This document shows positions 17,320 through 28,044 of a stretch of DNA of 64,000 nt, piece after piece (within the stretch, counting starts at the first letter, position 1; each line of letters opens with the position of its first letter). Origin of the DNA: Spirochaetae bacterium HGW-Spirochaetae-2 (lineage in GTDB: Bacteria; Spirochaetota; Spirochaetia; Sphaerochaetales; Sphaerochaetaceae); contig PGXW01000021.1 of NCBI GenBank assembly GCA_002839355.1, forward strand, positions 1 through 64,000. The letters are read 5' to 3'. The notes below the pieces were generated by a model. That model was not told the origin of the DNA, searched no databases, and worked only from the letters and a program-made list of their open reading frames with translations. The translations under genes were made by a program, and so were the position numbers.

Positions 17320-18069
17320 ATGAATGTCGGAATATATGGATTGGGTCGGTTCGGAGCATTCTGGGCCGCGGAACTTGCCAAGCAGGTACAGGTGAAAGGG
17401 TATAATCGCTCACCACAGAGGACACTCCCCCGGGGTGTGCTTTCTGCGACCGAGGATGAGGTGCTTGCCTGCGATACGGTGATACTCTGTGTTTCGATAT
17501 CTTCCTTCAAGCGAGTTGTCGCTTCCATTGCTCCTCGACTCAAACCGGGAACAGTGGTCATGGATACGTGTTCGGTCAAGACGTATCCTGCGCAAATCAT
17601 GCGGGAATTGTTGCCTCCACATGCCAATATCATTGCCACACACCCGATGTTCGGCCCCGATTCGGGTAAGGACGGCATAGCAGGATTGCCGTTGGTGTTC
17701 ACGCCGGTCCGTTGCGAAGCCGAGTTGGCCTCGAAGTGGAAGGGACTGTTCCTTTCCATGAATCTGAAAGTCCTGGAAATGGATTGCGATCAGCACGACC
17801 GGGAGGCTGCGTATTCGCAGGGCGTAACCCACTTCGTGGGACGGGTGCTCGATGAATTGCATCTTGCTCCGACACAGCTTGCGACAGTCGGGTACCACCG
17901 GCTCATGTCTATTGTCGAGCAGACGTGCAACGATCCTATCCAGCTGTTCTATGATTTGCAGAGATACAATCCGTATGCACATGATATGCACGAACGGTTG
18001 AAAACTGCGCTCGATACCGTCATGGCCGTTCTCGATGCTCATGACGACACTCCCGTGGAGACTAGATGA
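17320..18069 (+). CDS. tyrA: Prephenate dehydrogenase-like protein
   Basis: A 249-residue TyrA-type dehydrogenase, expected to oxidise and decarboxylate prephenate to 4-hydroxyphenylpyruvate in tyrosine synthesis. The Rossmann motif GIYGLGRFGAFWA begins at residue 4, with strand-end VILCVS, the VMDTCSVK segment, and the catalytic-site HPMFGPDSG around residues 108-116. The helical C-terminal dimerisation domain is shorter than in E. coli and no chorismate mutase or ACT domain is attached. Its stop overlaps the start of mtaB by 4 nt. Confidence 0.85.
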   Translation: MNVGIYGLGRFGAFWAAELAKQVQVKGYNRSPQRTLPRGVLSATEDEVLACDTVILCVSISSFKRVVASIAPRLKPGTVVMDTCSVKTYPAQIMRELLPPHANIIATHPMFGPDSGKDGIAGLPLVFTPVRCEAELASKWKGLFLSMNLKVLEMDCDQHDREAAYSQGVTHFVGRVLDELHLAPTQLATVGYHRLMSIVEQTCNDPIQLFYDLQRYNPYAHDMHERLKTALDTVMAVLDAHDDTPVETR

Positions 18070-19415
18070 GAGTTTTGATCTATACATTGGGATGCAAGTT
18101 GAACCAATGCGAGAGCGAGGCGATAGCGGATGCATTTGCCACCGAAGGGTTCGAGATCGTCCGCACAGACGAAGCCGCCGACTTGTGTATTGTGAATACC
18201 TGTACGGTAACGGGAAAAGCCGAACAAAAGGCACGGCGGATGATCCGCAAATACGCAGTGCAGGCGCACCGACCTGTCGTGTTGGTCACCGGTTGTTATG
18301 CCCAACTGGAAAAGGAAGCTTTGCAGAACCTGTCCGAGCGGGTCGTGGTCGTTTCTTTGGATGAGAAACCCTCACTGCTTGGTCTTCCCAATATGTTGGC
18401 CAACCATTTGGTCGCCGATTTGGACCTGTTGCAGTCTGTCAGGAAATTCGTCGAGGAAACTGGCGACGCGAAGCTTGCCACTGCGGGTACTCCGTTCGAT
18501 TACGATGCGGCGACATTCTCCTTCCACAGCCGTGCGTTCCTGAAAATCCAAGATGGTTGCGACAACTCCTGCGCATATTGCCGGGTAACCATTGCCAGGG
18601 GCGATGCGGTCAGCCTGGATCTCAAAGAGGTCGTCAGGCGATCGTTGGTATTGGAACAGGATGGTTTCAAGGAGATTGTGTTGACGGGAGTCAATATCAG
18701 CGCATATCGAAGCGGTGACGTCGTTTTGGCCGGGTTGCTGGATTCGTTGTTGAATCATCTTGGTCCCGGAATCCGTTTGCGGCTCAGTTCCCTTGAGCCG
18801 GACCGGCTGGATGACCAGCTGTTGGATATGTTCGCCGATTCCAGGATCCAACCGCATTTCCATATACCGATACAGTCGGGGTCGAACCAGGTCCTGCAGC
18901 GGGTGAACCGGCACTACGATGTGTCCCGTATGGAACAAGCGGTTGCCAGGTTGCGGCAGGTCAAGGACGATCCGTTCATTGCCGCCGATATCATCACCGG
19001 GTTGCCGGGGGAGACCAACGGGGAGTTTGAGAAAACCGTAGAGTTCCTGAAATCCATGGATATCAGCCAGTTGCATGTCTTTCCATTCTCCCCAAGGCCT
19101 TTGACCGCGCTGCATACGGCAAAGGACAAGGTTCCCGAAAGTGTCAGGGATGAACGGGCGAAGTTTTTACGAGATCTGTCGGCAATCCATTTTCGACGCT
19201 ACTTGAACCGCCAGATCGGCAGGGATGTGGAACTCATAGTGGAGGAACAGAAGGGTGGGATCTGGTCGGGATTGACGGGCAACTACTTGAAGATCAAGGT
19301 GTTGGACACCCCTTCCTGGTTGACCAGAGGCTCATTGGCTTCCGTACACCTCGAAAGGGATGCCCGAACCGGTATGCCGGTAGGCAGGTTCCTGAGAACT
19401 CAGACGCCGGAATAG
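18066..19415 (+). CDS. mtaB: tRNA ms2t6A methylthiotransferase MtaB
   Basis: A 449-residue radical-SAM methylthiotransferase that adds the methylthio group to t6A at position 37 of tRNAs reading ANN codons. The N-terminal UPF0004 domain has cysteines in TLGCKLNQCES, NTCTVT and TGCYAQ for the auxiliary cluster. The radical-SAM motif is CDNSCAYC near residue 167, and a C-terminal TRAM-like region follows. KLNQ-type spacing points to MtaB rather than MiaB or RimO. It is coupled to tyrA and ends 16 nt inside the SDR gene on the other strand. Confidence 0.9.
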   Translation: MRVLIYTLGCKLNQCESEAIADAFATEGFEIVRTDEAADLCIVNTCTVTGKAEQKARRMIRKYAVQAHRPVVLVTGCYAQLEKEALQNLSERVVVVSLDEKPSLLGLPNMLANHLVADLDLLQSVRKFVEETGDAKLATAGTPFDYDAATFSFHSRAFLKIQDGCDNSCAYCRVTIARGDAVSLDLKEVVRRSLVLEQDGFKEIVLTGVNISAYRSGDVVLAGLLDSLLNHLGPGIRLRLSSLEPDRLDDQLLDMFADSRIQPHFHIPIQSGSNQVLQRVNRHYDVSRMEQAVARLRQVKDDPFIAADIITGLPGETNGEFEKTVEFLKSMDISQLHVFPFSPRPLTALHTAKDKVPESVRDERAKFLRDLSAIHFRRYLNRQIGRDVELIVEEQKGGIWSGLTGNYLKIKVLDTPSWLTRGSLASVHLERDARTGMPVGRFLRTQTPE

Positions 19416-20233
19416 GCGTTGAATCCACCATCGACAGGAATTATCACACCGGTCACGAAACCGGAAGCTTCGCTATCGATCAGGAACTGTACGGTACCCA
19501 ACAGGTCCTTGGGATCCCCGAACCGGCCCATGGGAGTTCCTGCGATGATCTTCTTGGATCGCGCTGTCGGCATGCCTTGTGCATCGAAGAGCAGGTTCCT
19601 GTTCTGGGCAGTAGCGAAAAATCCGGGTGCGACGGCGTTCACTCGGATTCCCATATGGGAAAAATGCACCGCCAGCCACTCGGTCAGATTGTTCACCGCC
19701 GATTTCGCGGCAGAATAACCCAAGACTTTTGTCAGGGGATGGTACGAGGACATGGATGAGATGTTGAGGATGCTGCATCCCGCACGCCCGATCATGTCGC
19801 CGGTGAATTCCTGGGTGGGGAGAAAGGTCCCGAGGAAGTTCAAGTTGAATACTCCCTGGACGGCATCCTGGTTCAAAGAGAAGAACGAACGGAGGGAAGG
19901 GTCGAGGTCGTTCTCGTGGTATTCCACCGCTGTGACCGCTTCGTCCATGTTGCCACCGGCACCGTTTATCAGGATGTCGCAGGGGCCGAAATCGGCTTGT
20001 ACCCGGGCATGCACTGCCTTCAGGGCATCCTTGTCGAGGACATCGACTTGGTAGGGTTTTGCTATCCCCCCCGCAGCTTCGATTTCCTGTGCGATCTTCT
20101 CCACTTTCGAAAGGGTCCTGTTCAAGAGGGCTACTTTCCCTCCAACCGATGCGATATGGCGGGCGAATTCACTGCAGAGAACTCCACCCGCTCCTGTAAT
20201 AACTACTGTTTTTCCTTTGATGCCGTTGCCCAT
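19400..20233 (-). CDS. SDR-family oxidoreductase (fructuronate reductase-like)
   Basis: A 277-residue classical short-chain dehydrogenase. It has the cofactor motif TGAGGVLCSEFA near residue 14, NGAGG, the catalytic Ser in NISSMSS, YSAAK with the catalytic Tyr and Lys, and the C-terminal PVDGGFNAY. The Arg in NRTLSK after strand two favours NADP(H). The insert after NGAGGN is like SDR-type D-mannonate oxidoreductases (fructuronate reductases), so a sugar-acid role is likely but not proven. Its ATG follows GGAGG. It diverges from an AraC regulator that may control it. Confidence 0.82.
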   Translation of the reverse strand: MGNGIKGKTVVITGAGGVLCSEFARHIASVGGKVALLNRTLSKVEKIAQEIEAAGGIAKPYQVDVLDKDALKAVHARVQADFGPCDILINGAGGNMDEAVTAVEYHENDLDPSLRSFFSLNQDAVQGVFNLNFLGTFLPTQEFTGDMIGRAGCSILNISSMSSYHPLTKVLGYSAAKSAVNNLTEWLAVHFSHMGIRVNAVAPGFFATAQNRNLLFDAQGMPTARSKKIIAGTPMGRFGDPKDLLGTVQFLIDSEASGFVTGVIIPVDGGFNAYSGV

Positions 20234-20360
20234 TGGGTGCCTCCTGGCGATTGGTTGGGTATAGTAGCAGGTTTTTTATCACAGCTAAAGACCACGGGAG
20301 ATATAATATCCTTGCTTTTCGGACTAAACATGGATATCCTTACTACAAAGGTGAGGAACT

Positions 20361-21122
20361 ATGGAAGAAAAAACCGATCCGGATCAAGCGATTACTGAGA
20401 AAGGATTCATGCCTGACTCGATGAATATGGTACAGATCGAACGACGGTATGAATTGGAACAAGAAATGTTGCATGCAGTCAAATGGGGCAATCCCTATAA
20501 GGTAGAGGATGTGCTCGACATGCGACGCAAGATTTTCCCCGATCTCGTGTGTTGTGGCAAGGAAAGTGCTACCGAAGCATTGCGCTGTTGCAAGAATGAA
20601 CTTGTTGCCTTGAATGCCCTGTGCCGCTTCTCTGCCAAGCAAGGCGGAGTACAGCCGCTGTATCTCCATAGCCTGTCCAACAAATATGCGCTCATGATTG
20701 AAAATGCTGTCTCGATAGCATACCTGCACGATGTACTCTATCCACAGATCGCCATTGATTATGCGACAGCGGTACTTGAATTCTCCATCAACAGTTATAG
20801 TCCCATGATCAAGAAGATTGTCACCTATCTGACAGTACATCTGACAGAAGATGTCCGGATAGAACAACTTGGGAAAATGCACAATACCCACATCTCGCAT
20901 ATCTCCCGCAAGTTCAAGAAGGAGACGGGAATGTCCATTCCCGCATACGTCAGCAAGCAGCGGGTAGGACTTGCAAAGCTGTATTTCGAGGATGGCCAGA
21001 CGTCCATAAAGGATATCTCGGACCTGTTGGGGTTCAACGACAGCAATTATTTCAGCAAGGTTTTCAAACGGTACGCCGGTATGACGCCATCCGATTACAT
21101 CAATTCCATACACGAACGGTAA
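20361..21122 (+). CDS. AraC-family transcriptional regulator
   Basis: A 253-residue regulator. The C-terminal half (about 150-250) has the two helix-turn-helix units of AraC/XylS proteins: IEQLGKMHNTHISHISRKFKKETG and IKDISDLLGFNDSNYFSKVFKRYAG, the latter being the family signature. The N-terminal 140 residues are helical and not a cupin, resembling sensor domains common in Firmicute and spirochaete sugar regulators. GAGG precedes the ATG. It is divergent from the SDR gene, a possible target, across 127 nt that include a TATAAT near 20302. Confidence 0.88.
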   Translation: MEEKTDPDQAITEKGFMPDSMNMVQIERRYELEQEMLHAVKWGNPYKVEDVLDMRRKIFPDLVCCGKESATEALRCCKNELVALNALCRFSAKQGGVQPLYLHSLSNKYALMIENAVSIAYLHDVLYPQIAIDYATAVLEFSINSYSPMIKKIVTYLTVHLTEDVRIEQLGKMHNTHISHISRKFKKETGMSIPAYVSKQRVGLAKLYFEDGQTSIKDISDLLGFNDSNYFSKVFKRYAGMTPSDYINSIHER

Positions 21123-21140
21123 TCGGGCGGGTCCGATATC

Positions 21141-22097
21141 TCAGCGTATGGAAGTGGGATTGTCACACGTCTTCTCCAGGTTCCGCGGTGCCAGTTCCCG
21201 CATGATACTTTTCGGTTCCTCATTCTGGACCAGGGTATTTGCGGGAATGTCGTGCCGGATCCAGGAGTTTGAGCCCACAATGGTATTTTCGCCTATCGTT
21301 ATGTCTCCCAACAACGTGGCGTTCGCATAGACCGTCACACGGTCCTTCAACGTCGGGTGTCGTCTGGCGCCCCGAATCAAGGTTCCGCATGCATTCTTCG
21401 GGAAGCTCAAAGCGCCCAACGTGACCCCTTGGTATATCTTCACTTGATTTCCAATGACCGAGGTTTCTCCAATAACCACACCGGTTCCATGGTCTATGAA
21501 AAGGCAGCGTCCGATGGTGGCTCCGGGATGGATATCGATGCCTGTCTGCTTATGGACAGTCTCGCTGAGCATCCTCGGCACCAAAGGAACCTTTTGTGCA
21601 TAGAGGAAGTGCGCGATCCTGTGGATGGTCAGCGCCCGCACCCCCGGGTAGGAGATGATGGTTTCGCGGATAGAGGTCGCGGCTGGATCTCCGTCGAAAG
21701 CGCTCTGGGCATCTTCCTTCATCATCCTGCGAAGCGATGGGAGGGCATCGAACAACTTGTGTACAGCCTGCCGGGCAAGATTGTGGTAAGGCTCGGTAAA
21801 CTCATCCGCAAGGTCGAGGGGATTCTCATGGTACCAGGCGACAAAAATCTGCTTTTGCAGGTTGTCGCCGATCTTGGCGAGCAGCGAGGCCACAACTTCC
21901 CGGATACCCGAATTGTCCATGACCCGTCTTCCGCTCCTCCCTGGAAACAGCAGTTCCATGAAATCCTCGACTATTGCCTCGATCTCCATCATCGATGGAA
22001 TCGGACGGAAGCTGATAAAGCTCGCCTGTCCATACCGTTCGAAACTTTCCATATACGGATCGACGAACCGGTCGAACTCTGCGTGTGTTTCATCCAT
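21141..22097 (-). CDS. cysE: Serine O-acetyltransferase
   Basis: A 318-residue serine acetyltransferase (EpsC/SATase type), producing O-acetylserine for cysteine synthesis. The N-terminal 180 residues are helical. The C-terminal left-handed beta-helix has hexapeptide repeats from HPGATIGRCLFIDHGTGVVIGE through ITIGENTIVGSNSWI, with the catalytic His of the DHG motif. ATG 22097 follows GGGAGGGG by about seven bases; the frame is open further upstream but lacks family character. It diverges from argS. No cysK is in the window. Confidence 0.9.
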   Translation of the reverse strand: MDETHAEFDRFVDPYMESFERYGQASFISFRPIPSMMEIEAIVEDFMELLFPGRSGRRVMDNSGIREVVASLLAKIGDNLQKQIFVAWYHENPLDLADEFTEPYHNLARQAVHKLFDALPSLRRMMKEDAQSAFDGDPAATSIRETIISYPGVRALTIHRIAHFLYAQKVPLVPRMLSETVHKQTGIDIHPGATIGRCLFIDHGTGVVIGETSVIGNQVKIYQGVTLGALSFPKNACGTLIRGARRHPTLKDRVTVYANATLLGDITIGENTIVGSNSWIRHDIPANTLVQNEEPKSIMRELAPRNLEKTCDNPTSIR

Positions 22098-22186
22098 ATG
22101 AGAACCCCTCCCGAGGATGTCTTGCCCAAAACAATACACCAACACTATCCTTTGCTCAAGGCGGCGCCCTCTACTTGAGAGGATGC

Positions 22187-22203
22187 CCGGATTTCCGTAT
22201 AGT
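22187..22203 (+). promoter_or_regulatory. Promoter of argS (-10 region)
   Basis: TATAGT at 22198-22203 lies 17 nt after TTGAGA (22175-22180), a near-consensus sigma70 pair. Transcription would begin near 22210, giving a 34-nt leader to the ATG at 22244. Confidence 0.55.
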
Positions 22204-22243
22204 TGCAATGGTGCGTCCACATGGCGCGAATGGAGAAACGACG

Positions 22244-24016
22244 ATGATGCAACAGATACGGAACACTTGGAAAGAGCTCGTTGAGAAGGAATTGGCCATC
22301 TATGCCACAGAAGTTTTAGGAACCGCCGAAGCGCTACAGGGTGCGCCATCCTTGACCGTGCAGAAGCCGCCCAAACCGGAATTGGGCGATGTGGCTTTTC
22401 CGATGTTCGCTTATGCGAAAAGTTTCAGGATGGCACCGAACAAGCTGGCCGAGATACTGCGCGACAGGCTTTCCGCCAAATCCGACCTGCCGATAGGCGA
22501 GCTGTTGGTCGCAGGACCCTATTTGAACGTACGTGTCGATATCGCCGCCTTGGCAACAGAGGTCCACCAGTCGGTGAACCGTGAAGGGGATGCCTATGGT
22601 TGTGGGGATATCTTCGCGGGAAAGAAGATCATGGTCGAGTTCAGTTGTCCGAACACGAACAAGCCGCTGCATCTCGGGCATTTGCGCAACGATGCGATCG
22701 GGGAGAGCATATCCGCGATACTGAAGGCGAACGGAGCCGACGTCCTGAAGGTCAACTTGATAAACAACCGGGGTGTGCACATTTGCAAATCGATGTTGGC
22801 ATACCAGAAGTTCGGCAATGGCGAGACTCCTGAAAGTGCCGGCATCAAGGGTGACCATCTGGTGGGCAAGTATTACGTCAAGTTCGCCCAATGGGAGAAG
22901 GAAGACCCCGGTGTGACCGCCATGGCCCAGGACATGCTCAAGAAGTGGGAAGAGGGTGATCCCGAGGTATTGTCCCTGTGGACCCTCATGAACGGGTGGA
23001 CACTCGATGGCGTGGCCGAAACCTACAAGAATACGGGTATTTCATTCGACAAGTATTATTATGAAAGCAATACCTATATGTTGGGAAAGGATACTGTCCT
23101 GCAGGGTGTTCGGAAGGGCGTTTTCTACAAGGAGGATGATGGTTCCGTTTGGATCGACCTGGCGGAGATCAACCTCGACAAGAAGGTGTTGTTGCGCAAG
23201 GACGGCACATCGTTGTACCTGACCCAGGATATCGGCACAGCGATTTCCCGGCATGGCGATTGGCCATTCGATTCGCTCATCTACGTGGTGGCCAGCGAAC
23301 AGACGTACCACTTCAAGGTCCTGTTCCATGTATTGGAAAAGCTTGGGTATCCATGGGCCTCCGACTTGCATCACCTGGCCTATGGCATGGTCAATCTCCC
23401 CGAAGGGAAGATGAAGAGCAGGGAAGGGACTGTTGTCGATGCCGACGACCTGTTCGAGCAGCTGACATTGTTGGCGATGTCGGAGATCAAGGAGAAGGAA
23501 CGGGAGAATGCCGTGGGCGATGTCAGGGCAACCAGCGAAGCTATCGCCCTCGGAGCACTGAACTACTTCCTGCTGCAGGTGAATCCGATGAAGGATATGG
23601 TGTTCAACCCTTCCGAATCGATCTCTTTCAGTGGCAACACCGGTCCGTATCTGCAATATATGGGTGCGCGGATACACAGCATGATCCGCAAATTCTCCGA
23701 AGTGGCCAAAGATTATGAAGGTATTGCATTCGACGGTTCGTTGCTTTCATTGCAAGAAGAGCGGGAATTGGTTAAACTCATAGCGGGATTTGGTGAAGTG
23801 GTGCAAGAGGCGGGAAGGGACCTCAACCCATCGGCAATCGCGGCGTATCTGTATGAGCTCTCGCGATTGTTCAGCAAGTATTACCACGACCATCCCATAT
23901 TGAAGGCTCCGTCGGCACCGTTGGTGAGGGCGAGGGTCTCGTTGGTATCCATGGTGCTCCAGGTTCTCCGCAATGCGTATGCTTTGGTGGGGATTCCGTT
24001 CTTGGAGTCCATGTAG
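22244..24016 (+). CDS. argS: Arginyl-tRNA synthetase
   Basis: A 590-residue class I synthetase charging tRNA-Arg. The HIGH motif is read in NTNKPLHLGHLRNDAIG near residue 148. The region EGKMKSREGTVVDADD corresponds to KMSKS, and the C-terminal anticodon-binding DALR domain ends the protein. The start MMQQIRNTW at 22244 has GGAG eight bases upstream; ATG 22247 is equally possible. A promoter at 22175-22203 rules out the longer upstream frame. Confidence 0.95.
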   Translation: MMQQIRNTWKELVEKELAIYATEVLGTAEALQGAPSLTVQKPPKPELGDVAFPMFAYAKSFRMAPNKLAEILRDRLSAKSDLPIGELLVAGPYLNVRVDIAALATEVHQSVNREGDAYGCGDIFAGKKIMVEFSCPNTNKPLHLGHLRNDAIGESISAILKANGADVLKVNLINNRGVHICKSMLAYQKFGNGETPESAGIKGDHLVGKYYVKFAQWEKEDPGVTAMAQDMLKKWEEGDPEVLSLWTLMNGWTLDGVAETYKNTGISFDKYYYESNTYMLGKDTVLQGVRKGVFYKEDDGSVWIDLAEINLDKKVLLRKDGTSLYLTQDIGTAISRHGDWPFDSLIYVVASEQTYHFKVLFHVLEKLGYPWASDLHHLAYGMVNLPEGKMKSREGTVVDADDLFEQLTLLAMSEIKEKERENAVGDVRATSEAIALGALNYFLLQVNPMKDMVFNPSESISFSGNTGPYLQYMGARIHSMIRKFSEVAKDYEGIAFDGSLLSLQEERELVKLIAGFGEVVQEAGRDLNPSAIAAYLYELSRLFSKYYHDHPILKAPSAPLVRARVSLVSMVLQVLRNAYALVGIPFLESM

Positions 24017-24033
24017 GTATTACCATGCAGGTA

Positions 24034-24062
24034 TTGCCATTAATCGGCTGTTGTGGTATAAG
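24034..24062 (+). promoter_or_regulatory. Promoter of the rplU-rpmA-obgE cluster
   Basis: TTGCCA (24034-24039), 17-nt spacer and TATAAG (24057-24062). The predicted leader to rplU is about 30 nt, too short to hold an elaborate ribosomal-protein autoregulatory structure. Confidence 0.55.
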
Positions 24063-24097
24063 GTAGCCTGCACATTTTAGAGTAAGGATGTATACAC

Positions 24098-24409
24098 ATG
24101 TACGCACTGGTAGAGATTCTTGGCAAGCAGTACAAGGCGCAAGAAGGCGCAACATTGAAAGTCGATAAGATCGATATGGAATCTGGCAAAGAGCTGGAGT
24201 TCGATACAGTTGTCGCGATCGCGGATGGTGAAAAGTCCGTGTTCGGAACACCCTATGTCGAGGGTGCGAAGGTTGTCGCCACATTGGGTGATATCGTGAA
24301 GGGCACGAAGATCAAGGTCTTCAAGTACCATCGCAGAAAGGGATACCGCAGGACACAAGGCCATCGCGAGAAATATTCGATGCTCACAATCAAAGAGATT
24401 AAGGCGTAA
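24098..24409 (+). CDS. rplU: 50S ribosomal protein L21
   Basis: A 103-residue L21, a 50S subunit protein binding 23S rRNA. It begins MYALVEILGKQYKAQEG and ends with the family signature region KVFKYHRRKGYRRTQGHR, a basic rRNA-binding tail. AAGGA precedes the ATG. It heads the conserved L21-L27-Obg cluster and is separated from rpmA by 13 nt. Confidence 0.97.
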   Translation: MYALVEILGKQYKAQEGATLKVDKIDMESGKELEFDTVVAIADGEKSVFGTPYVEGAKVVATLGDIVKGTKIKVFKYHRRKGYRRTQGHREKYSMLTIKEIKA

Positions 24410-24422
24410 GGAGAAATAGGCA

Positions 24423-24677
24423 ATGGCTCATAAGAAAGGTGGCGGTAGCTCAAGAAACGGTCGTGATTCCAATTCGCAACGTCTGGGAGTCAAGAGGTTC
24501 GGCGGACAGATTGTCAAGGCCGGAGAGATTATCGTGCGTCAGCACGGCAATAAATTTCATGCGGGCGAAAATGTTGGCTGCGGAAGGGATTTCACCCTTT
24601 TTGCAAAGGAATCCGGAGCAGTGGATTTCCATATTCGAAACAACCGCAAATACGTTCGTATCCTCGCATCAGAGTGA
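24423..24677 (+). CDS. rpmA: 50S ribosomal protein L27
   Basis: An 84-residue L27, which reaches the peptidyl transferase centre. It begins directly with [21 protein letters not shown], with no N-terminal extension of the kind cleaved by Prp protease in Firmicutes and fusobacteria. Consistent with that, no prp gene lies between rplU and rpmA. The rest ([22 protein letters not shown]) is standard. Confidence 0.97.
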   Translation: MAHKKGGGSSRNGRDSNSQRLGVKRFGGQIVKAGEIIVRQHGNKFHAGENVGCGRDFTLFAKESGAVDFHIRNNRKYVRILASE

Positions 24678-24691
24678 GGATAAGGCGGTAA

Positions 24692-26353
<1,662 letters not shown>

Positions 26354-26373
<20 letters not shown>

Positions 26374-26938
26374 CCAGTATGTCTCCAAACATGTTTGTGA
26401 AAAGCGCCTGGCGCATTGTCGTTCAACGGCTTTGCAGGCAGAGGAGCTGCTGACTCGATTCGAACCGTCTCTCGAAGGGATTGCCGGTCGTGTGGCAGGG
26501 CTTTGGCATGACGTGGCACGAGAGTGGACAGAACCACAATTGCTCGATTATTGCCTGTCCAACAGTGTGCATATGGAACCTGAGGAGATGAGGCATCCCA
26601 TGCTGCTGCACGGAGCGGTTGGTGCCCATCTGTTGCTGTCCTTCGTTCCCGGGACCGAGGATTCGTTGTGCACGGCCATACGGTGGCACACCCTTGGATC
26701 GCCGGATATGGGATTCTTGGGCGCGGTGCTGTTTGTTGCCGATTATCTGGAACCGTTACGGACATATCTCGATGAAGACACACGGAAAGCTCTACTGGAC
26801 AAAGATTCCTTGGAGGAGATTTGCCTGGAAGTGGCACAACTGCAATTGTTGCACATACGGCAAGGGGGCAAGCCTCCGGCGGGTTCGACCCTGGCCTTGG
26901 CTGAATTCCTGCAAAAGGGAGGATCGTTCAGTACATGA
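26354..26938 (+). CDS. yqeK: HD-domain protein YqeK (Ap4A hydrolase-like)
   Basis: A 194-residue HD protein next to nadD. YqeK proteins hydrolyse diadenosine tetraphosphate symmetrically to ADP. Metal ligands appear in CEKRLAHCRSTALQAEELL, LWHDVAREW (HD dyad), HPMLLHGAVGAHLL and IRWHTLG, and the C-terminal FVADYLEPLR is a family signature. The ATG at 26354 lies within the end of nadD, and the final codons overlap the next gene (ATGA). Confidence 0.92.
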
Positions 26939-27567
26939 GACGTGTAGCTACGATTCTTCTGGTGCTCTATCTATCGGCGATGGCCGTATCCTGTACCAAA
27001 CAACCTTCATACGATGTTTGGTATGGATATTCGGATCGATACGGATTCATGATCGTGTCGGTGGAGAAGGGCAAGGCTGTTGTTGTCGCGGCGATTCCGC
27101 AATCGATCTTGGGTGACTTCCGCAGAGCGCTGGCGGCCCAAGGTATCGAATCCGACGATCTGGGGGCCATCCAATCATTGTTCGGCTTGGAGGCCAACCA
27201 TTATATCCGGGGGGATGCCCAGCAATGGTCGTCTGTTGCCGAACATTTGATGTTGGCAGAGGGATTGCCCTATCTGGGAATCCGGCCATCGGTCGATGCC
27301 ATTGCACGCCTGCTGGTCAAACATGCAGGACCCTTGAGTAAAGATAGCACTATCGGTACACTAGGAAGTCTTGGTGGACCGAATACCGATAGCGGTGATA
27401 TCGTTTCCGCTTTGAAATTGTTGGAAAAGCGAGTTCCATTGCTGCGTGTGTATGATATGGGAAGATTTCTGTCCGAAGGGATGGAAACGGGGCATTTGCA
27501 ATGGTGGATAGGAAAATGGACAGATCAAGTATTGCGGGAAGCGGTACTCGAAATAGGAGTTAATTAG
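26935..27567 (+). CDS. Putative lipoprotein, possibly divergent LCP-like
   Basis: A 210-residue exported protein. A basic start and hydrophobic segment (RRVATILLVLYLSAMAVSC) ends in Cys 20 in a loose spirochaetal lipobox, so lipidation is likely. The middle stretch GAIQSLFGLEANHYIRGD resembles the helix-strand of LytR-CpsA-Psr wall ligases, and the gene lies between yqeK and rsfS where other bacteria may carry an LCP gene. It is shorter than LCP proteins and I do not see their catalytic Arg/Asp set, so enzyme activity is doubtful. Confidence 0.6.
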   Translation: MRRVATILLVLYLSAMAVSCTKQPSYDVWYGYSDRYGFMIVSVEKGKAVVVAAIPQSILGDFRRALAAQGIESDDLGAIQSLFGLEANHYIRGDAQQWSSVAEHLMLAEGLPYLGIRPSVDAIARLLVKHAGPLSKDSTIGTLGSLGGPNTDSGDIVSALKLLEKRVPLLRVYDMGRFLSEGMETGHLQWWIGKWTDQVLREAVLEIGVN

Positions 27568-27568
27568 C

Positions 27569-27949
27569 ATGATGGATGATGCGACAAAACTATTGGCAGC
27601 TGAAATAGCCCAGTTTGTCACCGACCACAAGGGACTTGATCCTGTGGTGATCGATGTTTCGGAACATACTGGATGGGCCGATTGTTTTATTGTGGCTACA
27701 GTCAATAGTCTGGGACATCTCAGGGGTGTCACAAAAGAGCTGTGGGGCTTTCTTGCGGATAAGGGTATCACTGTCCTCAACCGGCACAAGAGTGTCGCAG
27801 GGGATGGGTGGGAACTTGTCGATTGTGGGAATATCCTGATTCACCTCATGAGTGCCGAGTTGAGGGAATTCTATGCACTGGAAAAGCTCTGGCACGCCGG
27901 AGAGAAACTCGACTTCGTGGCATTGGTTGAAGAGGCGAAAGAAGACTAA
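27569..27949 (+). CDS. rsfS: Ribosomal silencing factor RsfS
   Basis: A 126-residue RsfS/YbeB/Iojap protein, which binds L14 and blocks subunit joining when nutrients fall. The core shows VVIDVSEHTGWADCFIVATVNS, GDGWELVDCGNILIHLMSAELREFYALEKLW, all diagnostic. Two adjacent ATGs (27569, 27572) are possible starts, one base after the stop of the lipoprotein gene. It closes the rplU-rsfS cluster. Confidence 0.95.
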   Translation: MMDDATKLLAAEIAQFVTDHKGLDPVVIDVSEHTGWADCFIVATVNSLGHLRGVTKELWGFLADKGITVLNRHKSVAGDGWELVDCGNILIHLMSAELREFYALEKLWHAGEKLDFVALVEEAKED

Positions 27950-27974
27950 CACTACCCGACACTCCGACGTTGCT

Positions 27975-28021
27975 ACGAAAAAGAAGACGCCCTTGGAGAT
28001 TTTCGAGTCCCCGGGCGTCTT
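27975..28021 (-). terminator. Intrinsic terminator between rsfS and the ABC operon
   Basis: AAGACGCCC (27984-27992) pairs perfectly with GGGCGTCTT (28013-28021). On the minus strand the stem is followed by TTCTTTTTCG, so it terminates the leftward ABC operon. On the plus strand only a short CTTT follows, so termination of rsfS may be weaker. Confidence 0.8.
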
Positions 28022-28044
28022 TGCTGTATGGTGCGAAGATTGAA

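Noticed and set aside
17410-18234. 274-codon minus-strand frame opposite tyrA and mtaB
   Set aside because: Shadow of two conserved genes; translation is Arg/Ser rich with no motif.
21357-22178. 273-codon plus-strand frame over cysE
   Set aside because: Antisense of the hexapeptide-repeat acetyltransferase; composition is not protein-like.
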